From positions 1 to 64,000 of the forward strand of contig JACOTG010000253.1 of the NCBI GenBank assembly GCA_016178505.1: a stretch of 64,000 nt of DNA, written 5' to 3'. The stretch is from Planctomycetota bacterium. Lineage in GTDB: Bacteria; Planctomycetota; JACOTG01. Below are positions 34,086 to 43,031 of this stretch, one piece after another (the stretch's first letter is position 1; the number at the start of each line of letters is the position of its first letter). A model generated the notes under the pieces. The model had not been told where the DNA came from. It saw only the letters and a list, made by a program, of their open reading frames with translations, and ran no database searches. The translations under genes were made by a program, and so were the position numbers.

Positions 34086-37000
34086 CGCGCAGTCCGGGGA
34101 CGCACTCCTTGCCGTCGGCGTCGAGCACTTCGAAGAAGAATCCCCACTCGCCGAAGACGTTGTCGATTTTCACGAGGATCGAGTTCCGGCCTTTCTCGAG
34201 ATGGACCTTCACGACGTCCTGCCGAGCCGCTGCCGCTCGCATCGCCCTGTTCTCGTGGATGCGCTTTCCGTTCCAGAAGACGACGATGCCGTCGTCGCTG
34301 CCGAGTGCGAGCGTGACGTCGCGCGCCTCCGGTGACGTGATCGTGGTGAACGCATACCCGACCTTGCGCTCCCGCACGCCGAGCGCGCGAACGAAGTCCA
34401 GCTCGCCGTCGGGTGTCGACGTGATGATGCGCCACTTCATCGGGCCGCCCGCACCAACCCACTCCTTGCCGAGGTCGAAGGCGGCGTCGGTTTCGGGGAT
34501 GAATGGCTGATCGAGGCCGCTCCTCGCTTCGTCGCTGGGAAAGGGCGCGAGGAACGCCCAGCGTTGGAGCTTTTCTTTCGCTTTTCGGTATCGGGCGAGC
34601 GTTTCGTCGCCGTCGAAGCGCTCGGCGTTCGAGGTCGCGGGATTCGGCGTACTCGCCCACCGCACGAGGTTCACGAGAAGGCGCGCGGCGAGGGGGTCGC
34701 GGTCGAGTGCCCGTCGAAGGCGCAGCTGCGACAGGACGATTCGTCCCGCACCGCAGGGGAGCACGATGACGTCGGAACCCAGGAACTCGCTGTGTCCCCC
34801 GATCGTGCCGGCGAGCGTTTCGCCGTCGAGTCCCTCGAACGTCTCGTCGGGGATCACGTTTCGATAGGCTCGGCCCATGAAGCACGACTTCGCTAGACCG
34901 TCGAAGAGCGGATGATCGGCGGCGAAGTGAAAGAACCCGATGAAGTCGCCGACCGCGCGGGTGCGTTTGAACGGAGGGAGAAGTCCGGATGCGACGAGTG
35001 GACCGTCGGCGTCGGGAGCATCGAGGATGGCCAGTGTTGCGCCTCGGCGCGCTCGCTGGAACGCGGAGAGCATCGCGAGGAACGCCGGCTCGTCGTCCCA
35101 AAGATCGGGGCCGGAGAATGCGAGGATCACGGCTGCTTCGGGCGCGATCTTGAAACCGAGCGATTCGAGGCGAGATCGGAGGCGATCGTCCGCGCCGAGG
35201 AGCTGGACGGGAGTCGCCGGAGGTCGGCCGGGCGCGATCGCGGGAGTGGGCGCCGCCGGCAATGGGGTCCCGGAGTGAAGGTCGCGAAACGCTTCCAGCG
35301 CTGCCTTTGGCGCGCCGAAAACGTCGACGAGCCCCGCCGAGCACTCGGAGTACGCGTCCTGCCACTGCGTGAAGACGTAACCGTCGAGCTTCGGGTTCGC
35401 GAGCATCGCCGCCGCCATGTCGTGCGCGCCCTCGGCCTGGATGCGTTGGCCGTCCGCCCACATTCTCTCCATCGAAAGGAAAACTCGATCGAGGTGGTGC
35501 GCGTCGAAGTCCTTGCGCGCGCGTTCGAGGTAGTTTGCGTACAGTTGCGCGTCGTCGAGAAACGTTCGATCACCGAAGCCGCCGACCGCAAGTCTCAGAT
35601 CGGTCAGGCCGCCGAATCCGAACTCGGAGACGAACCCGAGCTTCCCCGATTCGCCGATCGTTCGAAAAAACGTCTCGTCCTCACCGGACAGCGGCGAACG
35701 GCGGTACGGATGATCGTCGAAGTATGAAACCGGTTGATCGCTGTCCGGCGCATAGTAGTGGGCACCGCTCCAGCCGCCTGAATCGTCGAAGACCAGCCGC
35801 GTTGGGTCGAGCGATCGTGCGTAGCGGCACAGGCTCTCTTTCACTCGCCAAACTTGGTCGCTCATCTCGTTCAGGATTCCCCAGATCACGACGCACGGAT
35901 CGTTGCGATCGCGCCGGATCATGCCCTCGATCTCGCGCTTCACCCGCGTTTCGATTGCGGCGATGTCCGGCCCGTGCAGCCAACCGCACGTGGGTTCCTC
36001 CATGACGAGAAGTCCTTGGCGATTGCATTCGTCGATCAGCTCGCGCGGCGCCAGTCGGACGTGCGCACGCACGAGGTTGAAGCCGGCATCCTTCATGCGC
36101 GTGACCTCGCGCTGCACCCAACCCGAGTTCGGCGGCTGCGCGAGCGTTTCCGGGTAGTACGGCTGATACAGCACTCCGCGCAGGAACACCTTCTTGCCAT
36201 TCAACTGGAAGTCGCCGTCCTTCACGACGAACTCGCGGAACCCGACGTCCGTTTCGCGCGCGTCCAGCGTTCGTTGGCCATCGGCGACTTCGACGCGCAC
36301 TCGAAAGAGATTCGGAGTTTCCGGTGTCCACGGCTTGGCCTCCGCGACCGTGAGGCGAAACGTGCGCTCGAAGGGTCCGGGCGAGGTCGCGAGGTCGATT
36401 GTCCGCGGCGATTGATCGGTGATCGACGCGCGAAGATCGAGGCGCTGCTCGGTCGCGAGATGAGACGTTCCGCGGACAGTGACGTCGGCCGAGCGCCCGG
36501 CGCGATCCGTCACCACGACGAGATCGGTGATCTCGACGGCGGGAATCGGTCGCAGCTCGACGGCGCCCGCGAGCCCACCCCAGTTCACGTACCACGTTTC
36601 CTTCGCGTTCGGAGTCGCGAAGACGTCGAGCCCGTCGATCGGCGTCTTCCCGGGATCGAGTACGCGCACGACGAGCGTGTTCGGAGAGCCGATCTTGAGC
36701 GCGGAGCCACACTCGACGTCGAACGGGAGATAGCCTCCCTCGTGCTCTCCGAGGAGCTGGCCATTGAGCCACACCGTTGCGAGGTAATTCACTTGGCCGA
36801 AGTGCAATCGCGCCGCCACGGCGTTCCAGTTGGCCGGTATGCGAAATCGAACCGAGTACCACGCGACGCCGTCGTAGCCCACTCCTTCTGGCATCGCTTC
36901 CCAAATTCCTGGGACGCGAATCGGCTTACTGGCTGGCAGCTTCCCGGGAATGTGCCATTCGAGCTCTCGACCGCGATTCTCCTTGTCGAACACGATCGTC

Positions 37001-37101
37001 CAGCCCGTGTCCAACGGGATCGATTTCGTGGCGGCGAACGCCACCGCCGGGCGGGGCACGACGATGGCGGCGCAGCAAAGGACGGCTTCGAGGACGGCCA
37101 T
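34051..37101 (-). CDS. Glycoside hydrolase family 2 (beta-galactosidase/glucuronidase type), secreted
   Basis: This 1016-residue protein starts with a signal-peptide-like stretch ending near AVAFAA. The GH2 order is complete: sugar-binding jelly roll (~45-200; WYSVRFRIP, VWLNGQLLGEHEGGYLPF), Ig-like domain (~200-300), TIM barrel (~300-600) with FLRGVLYQPYYPET, acid/base Glu in WGILNE and nucleophile Glu in FVSEFGFGG. About 400 residues follow: a Rossmann-like region (~640-860) and a beta-sandwich (~880-1000; LALGSDDGIVVFWNGKRIHEN) like accessory carbohydrate domains. It would act on a beta-linked sugar in the periplasm; the exact substrate is not predictable. It is followed downstream by the convergent S51 gene. 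Confidence 0.92.
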   Translation of the reverse strand: MAVLEAVLCCAAIVVPRPAVAFAATKSIPLDTGWTIVFDKENRGRELEWHIPGKLPASKPIRVPGIWEAMPEGVGYDGVAWYSVRFRIPANWNAVAARLHFGQVNYLATVWLNGQLLGEHEGGYLPFDVECGSALKIGSPNTLVVRVLDPGKTPIDGLDVFATPNAKETWYVNWGGLAGAVELRPIPAVEITDLVVVTDRAGRSADVTVRGTSHLATEQRLDLRASITDQSPRTIDLATSPGPFERTFRLTVAEAKPWTPETPNLFRVRVEVADGQRTLDARETDVGFREFVVKDGDFQLNGKKVFLRGVLYQPYYPETLAQPPNSGWVQREVTRMKDAGFNLVRAHVRLAPRELIDECNRQGLLVMEEPTCGWLHGPDIAAIETRVKREIEGMIRRDRNDPCVVIWGILNEMSDQVWRVKESLCRYARSLDPTRLVFDDSGGWSGAHYYAPDSDQPVSYFDDHPYRRSPLSGEDETFFRTIGESGKLGFVSEFGFGGLTDLRLAVGGFGDRTFLDDAQLYANYLERARKDFDAHHLDRVFLSMERMWADGQRIQAEGAHDMAAAMLANPKLDGYVFTQWQDAYSECSAGLVDVFGAPKAALEAFRDLHSGTPLPAAPTPAIAPGRPPATPVQLLGADDRLRSRLESLGFKIAPEAAVILAFSGPDLWDDEPAFLAMLSAFQRARRGATLAILDAPDADGPLVASGLLPPFKRTRAVGDFIGFFHFAADHPLFDGLAKSCFMGRAYRNVIPDETFEGLDGETLAGTIGGHSEFLGSDVIVLPCGAGRIVLSQLRLRRALDRDPLAARLLVNLVRWASTPNPATSNAERFDGDETLARYRKAKEKLQRWAFLAPFPSDEARSGLDQPFIPETDAAFDLGKEWVGAGGPMKWRIITSTPDGELDFVRALGVRERKVGYAFTTITSPEARDVTLALGSDDGIVVFWNGKRIHENRAMRAAAARQDVVKVHLEKGRNSILVKIDNVFGEWGFFFEVLDADGKECVPGLRVTPDSTKTSGG

Positions 37102-37212
37102 GGCGAAAAGCCTATCCGTGAGTCGCCGGGAACGCCACGGCGGATCGTCGCGACGATTGCCGGCGATCGTCCGGCGATGGAGGAGGGGCTTTCGTCTTCG
37201 CGAGCAAGACCG

Positions 37213-38853
37213 CTACGGCGTGTCGGGAGTCTGGTCGAACCACACGTCCTCGAACGGCAGGTCCGCGATGCCGAAGGGCCCCATCACGAACCCGCGAACG
37301 CGAGGCTGCAACACGTAGACCTCGCCGTAGTGGTAGAGCGGGATCACCGGAGCGTCTTCGAGGACGAGCTGCTCGATGCGGCGACAATTGTTGTAGCGGA
37401 TCCGAGAGTCTTGCATGCGCAGCGATTGCTCGCCGAGCGTCTCGACTTCTCGGTTCGCATAGCCGAAGTAGTTCTTCGAGCCGGTCGAGTGAAAGAGCGT
37501 GAAAAGGAAATCGTCGCCGTCAGTCGCCTCGCCGGCATATCCCATTTCGAAGATCGGCGCAAACTTCTCCACGAGCGCACGCTCGAGCAGGAACCGGTGC
37601 ACCGGGCGGATGCGGAGCGTGATCCCGATTTCTTTCAGCTGCCGAACGACCTCTTGTTCTGCTTCGCCGCTCCAGGCCAAGTAGAACGTGAGCGGTGGGA
37701 TCCCGGCACCATCGGGATGTCCGGCCTCCGCAAGCAATCGCCGCGCCTCGGCCGGGTCGTACTTGATCGCGCTTTCGTCGACGGAATAGCCGAAGTATCC
37801 CGGTGGGACGAGACCCGTGGCCTTCGTGAGTGCCTCGCGAGAGACCTTGACGACCGCTTCGCGATCGATCGCGTGCGCGATTGCCTTTCGAACGCGGGGG
37901 TCGTCGAACGGCGGAGTCTCGGTGTTCATTCCGAGGAAGTAGAGGCTCGGATCGCGGTGTTGGAGCAGCGGGAATCGATTCTCGGCTTTTAGGTCGGCGA
38001 GTTGAATCTGGAACACCGGGACGATGTCGAACTGGCCGCTTCGGAAGCGATCGAGTGCGACCATCGGGTCGGCGATCGAGTCCCACGAAACGAAATGAAC
38101 CTCGTCGAGGTATGCCGCGCGCCCGTAGTAGCCGTCGAATCTCGCGAGGACGAGCTCTTTGTCCGTCCACGACTGCAAGCGGAACGGTCCGGCGCCGACG
38201 GGATGCTTGCTGAACTCCTCTTCGCTCGACCGTTCGATTTCCTCGCGCGGCACGACCTTGGTGCTCGCCGACGCGAGGGCGCTGAGAAAACCATGATGAG
38301 GCTCCTCGAGGTCGATCTCGAGCGTGTACGGATCGGGTGCTCGCATGCCTCGGAGTTCTTCCGCTTTCCCGGCAATGAAGTCGCGCGCACCCTCGATGAC
38401 CCGAAGCGCGTCGCGGCCCGGCGACGGCGTGTCTTCCGGCGCTTGAAGGATCCGGCGAAACGAGTAGATGAAGTCATCGGACATTACCGTGCGTCCGTTC
38501 TGGAATCGGACGCCGCGCCGGAGGAAGAACCGATAATGGAGCCGGTCCGGTGAGATTTCCCAGTACTCGGCGATCGCCGGTCCCGGCAGCAGATTCTTGT
38601 CGAGCGTGACCAACCCGTCGAAGATCTGATTGATGACCATCGTCTCGGAGTCGTCGTCGGAGTAGGGAGGATCGAGCCGCCGCGGCAATCCCGTCAGCGT
38701 CGTGAACGTGCCGCCGGGGGTTGCCGTGACCTGGGGTACGGATTCGGCCCGCGTGCTCGGCTTCTCGCAACCGGCGAGCGTCGTGACGAAGATGGACGCG
38801 CACGCGACGACGACTCGCACGTCCAGCCGCAGGCTGGGGCCGCGGCGCGTCAT
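37213..38853 (-). CDS. Oligopeptide ABC transporter substrate-binding lipoprotein (SBP_bac_5)
   Basis: The track start at 39144 overlaps the divergent gene; from the ATG at 38853 the product is 546 residues with a lipoprotein signal (VVVACASIFVTTLAGC), and an ATG at 38877 is an alternative. Family features of OppA/DppA-type proteins are clear: RRLDPPYSDDDSETMVINQIFDGL, FFLRRGVRFQNGRTVMSDDF, HPVGAGPFRLQSW, FDDPRVRKAIAHAIDRE, and the C-terminal LVLEDAPVIPLYHYGEVYVL. It would capture oligopeptides or similar ligands outside the inner membrane. No permease or ATPase genes are adjacent, so it is an orphan. It is divergent from the DUF4185-like gene. Confidence 0.92.
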   Translation of the reverse strand: MTRRGPSLRLDVRVVVACASIFVTTLAGCEKPSTRAESVPQVTATPGGTFTTLTGLPRRLDPPYSDDDSETMVINQIFDGLVTLDKNLLPGPAIAEYWEISPDRLHYRFFLRRGVRFQNGRTVMSDDFIYSFRRILQAPEDTPSPGRDALRVIEGARDFIAGKAEELRGMRAPDPYTLEIDLEEPHHGFLSALASASTKVVPREEIERSSEEEFSKHPVGAGPFRLQSWTDKELVLARFDGYYGRAAYLDEVHFVSWDSIADPMVALDRFRSGQFDIVPVFQIQLADLKAENRFPLLQHRDPSLYFLGMNTETPPFDDPRVRKAIAHAIDREAVVKVSREALTKATGLVPPGYFGYSVDESAIKYDPAEARRLLAEAGHPDGAGIPPLTFYLAWSGEAEQEVVRQLKEIGITLRIRPVHRFLLERALVEKFAPIFEMGYAGEATDGDDFLFTLFHSTGSKNYFGYANREVETLGEQSLRMQDSRIRYNNCRRIEQLVLEDAPVIPLYHYGEVYVLQPRVRGFVMGPFGIADLPFEDVWFDQTPDTP

Positions 38854-38940
38854 GTTCGTGTTCGTGGCGAGAAGCATCAAATGGCGATCCGTGTTCTGAT
38901 GAACTCGAGGCGGTCGCGGACTATGGTCCGTGAGTCGCGA

Positions 38941-40119
38941 ATGCCAGTGATATCGACCGGAACGCGGGTTTTCCTTGATCTCATCGGGGTGCCACGCGGC
39001 TCGGATCGGCACATTCGTCGTTCTCGTCGGTTCGTGGCGACGGTCGCGTTGGTCTTTGGCTTCGCGGCGTGTCGATCCGTCGACGACCTTCGGGCGCCGC
39101 GGTTTGACGCGACGCCGTGGCCTGCCGCCGATCGCCTCTTCCATCAGGATCCGCGTTGGCTCGGCGCCGACAGCGCGTACTCGGTTGCTCTCGGCAGCCG
39201 CCGCACGCTGTGGCTTTTCGGCGACACCTTCGTCGCAACGGCACCCGGAGGCGCACGGTCGGGGTCACGGATGATTCGAAACTCCATCGGGGTTCAGATC
39301 GGCGACGACCCGTCGAAATCGGCGATGACGTTCTACTGGCGCGGTGAAGGCGGCGAGCCTCGGTCGTTCTTCGAGGCCGGCGCGAGCGACGAGTGGTTGT
39401 GGCCGGGCCACGGCGTCGAAATGGGTGGCGCGCTCGTCCTCTTCTTTTTGCGCATGCGCCCGAGCGGTCGAGAGGGGATGTGGAACTTCGAATCGGTCGG
39501 CAACACGGCATTCCTCGTCGAGAACCCCCACGAGCAACCGCCGGCGTGGCGCGTTCGGCGGCTCGCCATTCCGGACAACGCGTTCGGGGTGAGCCTCTCC
39601 GGCGGCGCTCTCGTCGACGGTCCGTACCTCCATGTCTACGGCGTGAGCGAGCCCGACCACCGCGTGTGCGTCGCGCGCTGGCCGCTCGTCGACGCCGAGC
39701 GAGGCGACCTCTCGGGTGCCGCATGGTGGTGCGGGTCGAGTCGCGGCTGGGTCTCGCAGCGCTCGATCGACGGCGCTCCGGAGCCGATCCTGCGCGGCTC
39801 GCAAACCGAGTTCACCGTGCATCGAGACCGCGAGCGCGGGTTGTTCGTCATGACGCACACGGAGGGTTTCGGCGCGGCCGTCATCGAGCAGTGCTTCGCG
39901 AACCGTCCCGAGGGTCCGTGGTCGGAGTCCGTCGTCGTCTATCGACCCGAGGAGACGGCGGTGAAGGACGTGATGATCTATGCCGCCAAGGCGCATCCGC
40001 AACTCCGCGGCGCCGACCTCGTGCTTACGTATGCGACGAACAGCTTCGACTTCGGGGCGATGGTGTCGAGCCCGACGCTCTACTACCCGCGCTTCGTGCG
40101 GCTCATGCGCGAACCGTGA
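38941..40119 (+). CDS. DUF4185-like secreted lipoprotein (five-bladed propeller type)
   Basis: The start is uncertain: I use the ATG at 38941, while a GTG at 38989 would give a more normal signal length; the track start at 38881 overlaps the divergent gene's leader. A lipoprotein signal follows (FVATVALVFGFAAC). The mature protein shows SVALGSRRTLWLFGDTF, WPGHGVEMGGALVLFFLRM, LVDGPYLHVYGV and EFTVHRDRERGLFVMTH, features of DUF4185/DUF5005-like propeller folds related to GH43-like proteins. Catalytic residues cannot be assigned, so hydrolase activity is unproven. It probably sits in the envelope. It is convergent with the 40154-41278 gene. Confidence 0.75.
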   Translation: MPVISTGTRVFLDLIGVPRGSDRHIRRSRRFVATVALVFGFAACRSVDDLRAPRFDATPWPAADRLFHQDPRWLGADSAYSVALGSRRTLWLFGDTFVATAPGGARSGSRMIRNSIGVQIGDDPSKSAMTFYWRGEGGEPRSFFEAGASDEWLWPGHGVEMGGALVLFFLRMRPSGREGMWNFESVGNTAFLVENPHEQPPAWRVRRLAIPDNAFGVSLSGGALVDGPYLHVYGVSEPDHRVCVARWPLVDAERGDLSGAAWWCGSSRGWVSQRSIDGAPEPILRGSQTEFTVHRDRERGLFVMTHTEGFGAAVIEQCFANRPEGPWSESVVVYRPEETAVKDVMIYAAKAHPQLRGADLVLTYATNSFDFGAMVSSPTLYYPRFVRLMREP

Positions 40120-40153
40120 AACGAGCCGGGATGCGCGCGCTTCGCACTCGGCG

Positions 40154-41278
40154 TCAATGCACCACCACGCCGCGAAAGGGGTCGTTCACGTAGTCGAGTG
40201 CCCAGGGTCCGTCGATCTCGAGCGCGTGCTGCCATCGCGCCGCGGGGTCGAAGAAAAGCGCGCCGACCTCGCGCGACGAGAAACCGAACGAGACCGCGAA
40301 CGGAGAGATGCCGCGATCGTTGCCGAGAGGCCCGCTGTAGAGGTTCCCGTCGTAGGTGCGCGGCATCTTCGCGATCGTCAGGCGCGAGTCGTGGTAGCGG
40401 CACGGATCATCGAAGAGTCGGCCGTCGCCGACGAGAGACCCTGCGACGAGAAGCGGCCACAGCTTGGCGGTGGTCGACTCGAGGCGATAGGGGACGACGC
40501 CGGAATCGAAAGAACGGGGCTCGTCGACGCGTTCATCGTCGTGCGCCGCGCGCAGCTGCAGTCCTGATCCCTTGCTAAACGTCGCTCGTCCGATTCCGTC
40601 GATGCTCACGCGCGAGCAGCTGTCATCGGTCCCGTAGATCCCGTGTCCCTGCGACTCGACGAAGACCGCGACGTGGAATCCGCCGGGACTCGGATGTCCG
40701 TCGTCGTCGAGCGTGACGAAACTGTCTCGGACTCGCACGTCGCCGTCGCGAAAGGTCGCCCTATCGCGAGCATACGCCCGACCGCGATAGTGCGCTTGCG
40801 CGAAGAGGAGTACGGGCCGGCCGCTCGCCTTCTCGACGACCACTTGAAAGTTCTCGCCGTCGTTCTCGTGCACGTCCTGGAGTCCGAGGCGAATGGGCGC
40901 CCAATCGCGCGGGTGGAACAGGTGGAAGGTGAGAAAGCGATGCGTCTCCGTTTCGAGCGACGCGTAATACACGGTCGGGGTGAGACGAAAGCGCTCGATG
41001 TTCTCCCAGTTGTCGTTCCCGATGAGGTCGCCGTCGAAATCGACGTTGCACGGGAGGTCTTCGCGGCCGCGCTTGCGGTCGGTCGCCTGATAGACGAACG
41101 GCGAGTAGCGCCGAGCCCACTCGAGGTCGCGATCGACGACGGGAGGCGGCGAAGCGTCGCGCAATTCGTTCGCGTAGTGTGGCGCGGTTCTGCAGCCGAG
41201 CGTGAGGATTGTCGCCTGGAGCGCGAACGCGACGACGAGCGCCACCGCGCCGCCGCCCGCGATGCATTTCCGGGTCAC
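40154..41278 (-). CDS. Lipoprotein of unknown function, third gene of a sigma/FecR cassette
   Basis: The track shows a 685-codon frame, but the gene is its last 374 codons from the GTG at 41278: GAGG lies 6 nt upstream, the start is 2 bp after the FecR gene stop, and a lipoprotein signal follows (ALVVAFALQATILTLGC). The mature part has segments such as NVDFDGDLIGNDNWEN, HRFLTFHLFHPRDWAP, HENDGENFQVVVEKA and YDGNLYSGPLGNDRGI, suggesting a beta-sandwich extracellular fold. I do not recognise the family. Tight coupling to a FecR-type regulator and ECF sigma factor suggests it is made together with, or regulates, that switch. Confidence 0.8.
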   Translation of the reverse strand: MTRKCIAGGGAVALVVAFALQATILTLGCRTAPHYANELRDASPPPVVDRDLEWARRYSPFVYQATDRKRGREDLPCNVDFDGDLIGNDNWENIERFRLTPTVYYASLETETHRFLTFHLFHPRDWAPIRLGLQDVHENDGENFQVVVEKASGRPVLLFAQAHYRGRAYARDRATFRDGDVRVRDSFVTLDDDGHPSPGGFHVAVFVESQGHGIYGTDDSCSRVSIDGIGRATFSKGSGLQLRAAHDDERVDEPRSFDSGVVPYRLESTTAKLWPLLVAGSLVGDGRLFDDPCRYHDSRLTIAKMPRTYDGNLYSGPLGNDRGISPFAVSFGFSSREVGALFFDPAARWQHALEIDGPWALDYVNDPFRGVVVH

Positions 41279-41280
41279 GG

Positions 41281-42228
41281 CTACCTCAGCGCGAGCTTCC
41301 AGCACTCGAGCATCGACTTGTCGAGCCGAAGGATGCCCGCCCGCGTAACTCCATCCGGCGGCTCGCAATGGGCGACCATCTTGTCGTAGACCCGCTCGCG
41401 CTCGACTCCGTCGACGCGGGACAGAAGGTGCCACAGCGTGAGGTTGTCGATCTCGCGCGCAGCGTCCAGCACTTCGTGGAGCGCTGCGCTGCCGCCTTTC
41501 TCGAAGTCGAATCGATAGAGCGCTCGCTGCAGCGCTTCGGGTGCGTCGCGCATGAACGGCGTTCCGGGGCCGATTCCCGGCCGCGTGCGACACTCGGCGT
41601 TCTTGATCACGTACGACTCGCGTCCATCGCGCTCGAACGACACCCATCCGGAGCTGACCGAAAGCACACCCGCACCCGTACGGTCGACTTCCAACGTGTA
41701 AGCGCACCCGAGATCGACGGCAACGGCCGACGGCGTCTCGACCAGGAACAGGCGCGGCGGCGCATAGACCTTCGCGCTGATCGAGCCGTGCGCGAGATTG
41801 AGGCGGTGCTCGTCGCGACCCGTCGCAACGAGGCCGATGCGCGTGTCCGGCTCGACGTCGACGTGGCCGATGTTGGCGGCGTCGATGCGCGCGCGCGATT
41901 TGCCGTCGGTCTCGAGCCATTCGCCGATGCCGAGCTTCGCCGATCCGTCGAACGCCGTCGTCCCAACGCATGGCGCCCCATCGACGCGCGAGACGTCCCA
42001 CGCCGCGCCCGGCGCGGAATGCGGACGCGAGAGGCTCACGACGAACGCGACGACCGCGGCGGCGGCGACGAACGCCGCAACCCACAACCATCGGCGGATG
42101 CGATTGCGAGAAGCGGTGGCGACGTCGGGCGCCGGTCGATCGTAGCGAAGCGTCCCGAGAACCCGTTCCAGACGCTGGACCTCGGGGTCCGGCTCGCCGG
42201 ATCGATCCCACAGGTACGAATCGCTCAT
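41281..42228 (-). CDS. FecR-domain transmembrane regulator (putative anti-sigma)
   Basis: This 315-residue protein has a cytoplasmic N-terminus (~1-45), one membrane helix (WLWVAAFVAAAAVVAFVVSL, ~47-66) and a periplasmic FecR-like domain (~75-215: KLGIGEWLETDGKSRARI, VDVEPDTRIGLVAT, RLNLAHGSISAKVYAPP, FLVETPSAVAVDLGCAYTLEV). FecR proteins transmit an outer-membrane signal to a sigma factor. The Shine-Dalgarno GGAG overlaps the stop of the upstream sigma gene (4-bp gap), indicating translational coupling. The following lipoprotein gene starts 2 bp after this stop. The N-terminus lacks a clear zinc anti-sigma motif. Role as anti-sigma factor is inferred. Confidence 0.88.
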   Translation of the reverse strand: MSDSYLWDRSGEPDPEVQRLERVLGTLRYDRPAPDVATASRNRIRRWLWVAAFVAAAAVVAFVVSLSRPHSAPGAAWDVSRVDGAPCVGTTAFDGSAKLGIGEWLETDGKSRARIDAANIGHVDVEPDTRIGLVATGRDEHRLNLAHGSISAKVYAPPRLFLVETPSAVAVDLGCAYTLEVDRTGAGVLSVSSGWVSFERDGRESYVIKNAECRTRPGIGPGTPFMRDAPEALQRALYRFDFEKGGSAALHEVLDAAREIDNLTLWHLLSRVDGVERERVYDKMVAHCEPPDGVTRAGILRLDKSMLECWKLALR

Positions 42229-42232
42229 GTGA

Positions 42233-42778
42233 TCACTCCAAACCCGGAAGTCCGAGTTTTTCGCGAAGCTGCTTCATGCCGCGGCACAAGTTGACGCGCA
42301 CGGACCCCGGCGTCAGGCCCGTCCTCTCCGCGATCTCGGGGCCGGTCATCCCTTCGACGAGGCGAAGGATCAAGGTCTCTCGATAGGCCTCTGGAAGCTC
42401 GCGAACGACGGCGAGCATCTCCTCGGCTTCGGCCCGGCTTGCGTGCGTCGGGCCCGCTCGCGCCATGTCGTCCTTCAACTCCTCCACCTTCCGCATGCGG
42501 CGCCGAAAGTCGCTCGCGCGGTTGCGGGCGATGACGGCGAGCCACGACCCGAACGTCCCGGCATCGCGCAGAGTGTGCAGCTTGCGCAGCGCCATCACGA
42601 AGACGTCCTGCACGAGGTCGTCGGCCTCGCGTCGCGGGCCGCGCGCCAGCAGGATGCCGTGCACCATGCGCGCGTAGAGGTCGTGGAGTCGGCCGAATGC
42701 GAGGCGATCGCCGGCACACGCAGAGCGCACGAGATCGGCGTCGTCGGTCGTTGCGACCGGCGCCGTTCGCGAAGGCAT
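42233..42778 (-). CDS. ECF-family RNA polymerase sigma factor
   Basis: I use the ATG at 42778 (MPSRTAPVATTDDADLVRSA, 181 residues); the track start at 42847 adds 23 unlikely residues. Region 2 is at ~12-85 (RREADDLVQDVFVMALRKL, TFGSWLAVIARNRASDFRRR) and region 4 at ~120-172 (LPEAYRETLILRLVEGMTGPEIAERTGLTPGSVRVNLCRGMKQL). No good Shine-Dalgarno is visible before the ATG. The downstream FecR gene is coupled (4-bp gap), forming a sigma/FecR/lipoprotein cassette. Planctomycete FecR-ECF systems are common, but the regulon here is unknown. Confidence 0.9.
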   Translation of the reverse strand: MPSRTAPVATTDDADLVRSACAGDRLAFGRLHDLYARMVHGILLARGPRREADDLVQDVFVMALRKLHTLRDAGTFGSWLAVIARNRASDFRRRMRKVEELKDDMARAGPTHASRAEAEEMLAVVRELPEAYRETLILRLVEGMTGPEIAERTGLTPGSVRVNLCRGMKQLREKLGLPGLE

Positions 42779-43031
42779 TTGCTCGAACACGATGATAGGG
42801 TGGCCGAGGTGAGGGCCCCGGTCAATGCTCGCCGAAGTGCCGCGCACGACCCACGAAACCGTTCATGACTGGTACTCCTCGATTCGGGGGACCGAACAGG
42901 GACGCCGAGTTGCGGGCCGGCGTTAACGCCGCGAGGGCCGCGTTCATTGGTCATTTGTCTTTCGGGGTCGTTCTGCTAGCTTTTTCGGCCGATCGCCGAT
43001 CGTTCGCCGACCCAAAGGAACTGGAGGACTC

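Noticed and set aside
37213-39144. Start of the oligopeptide-binding gene at 39144
   Set aside because: It would overlap the divergent lipoprotein gene; the lipoprotein signal begins at the ATG at 38853 (or 38877).
42968-42995. TTGTCT-16-TAGCTT upstream of the M2 peptidase gene
   Set aside because: Both hexamers deviate from consensus and similar matches are expected by chance in a region of this size.
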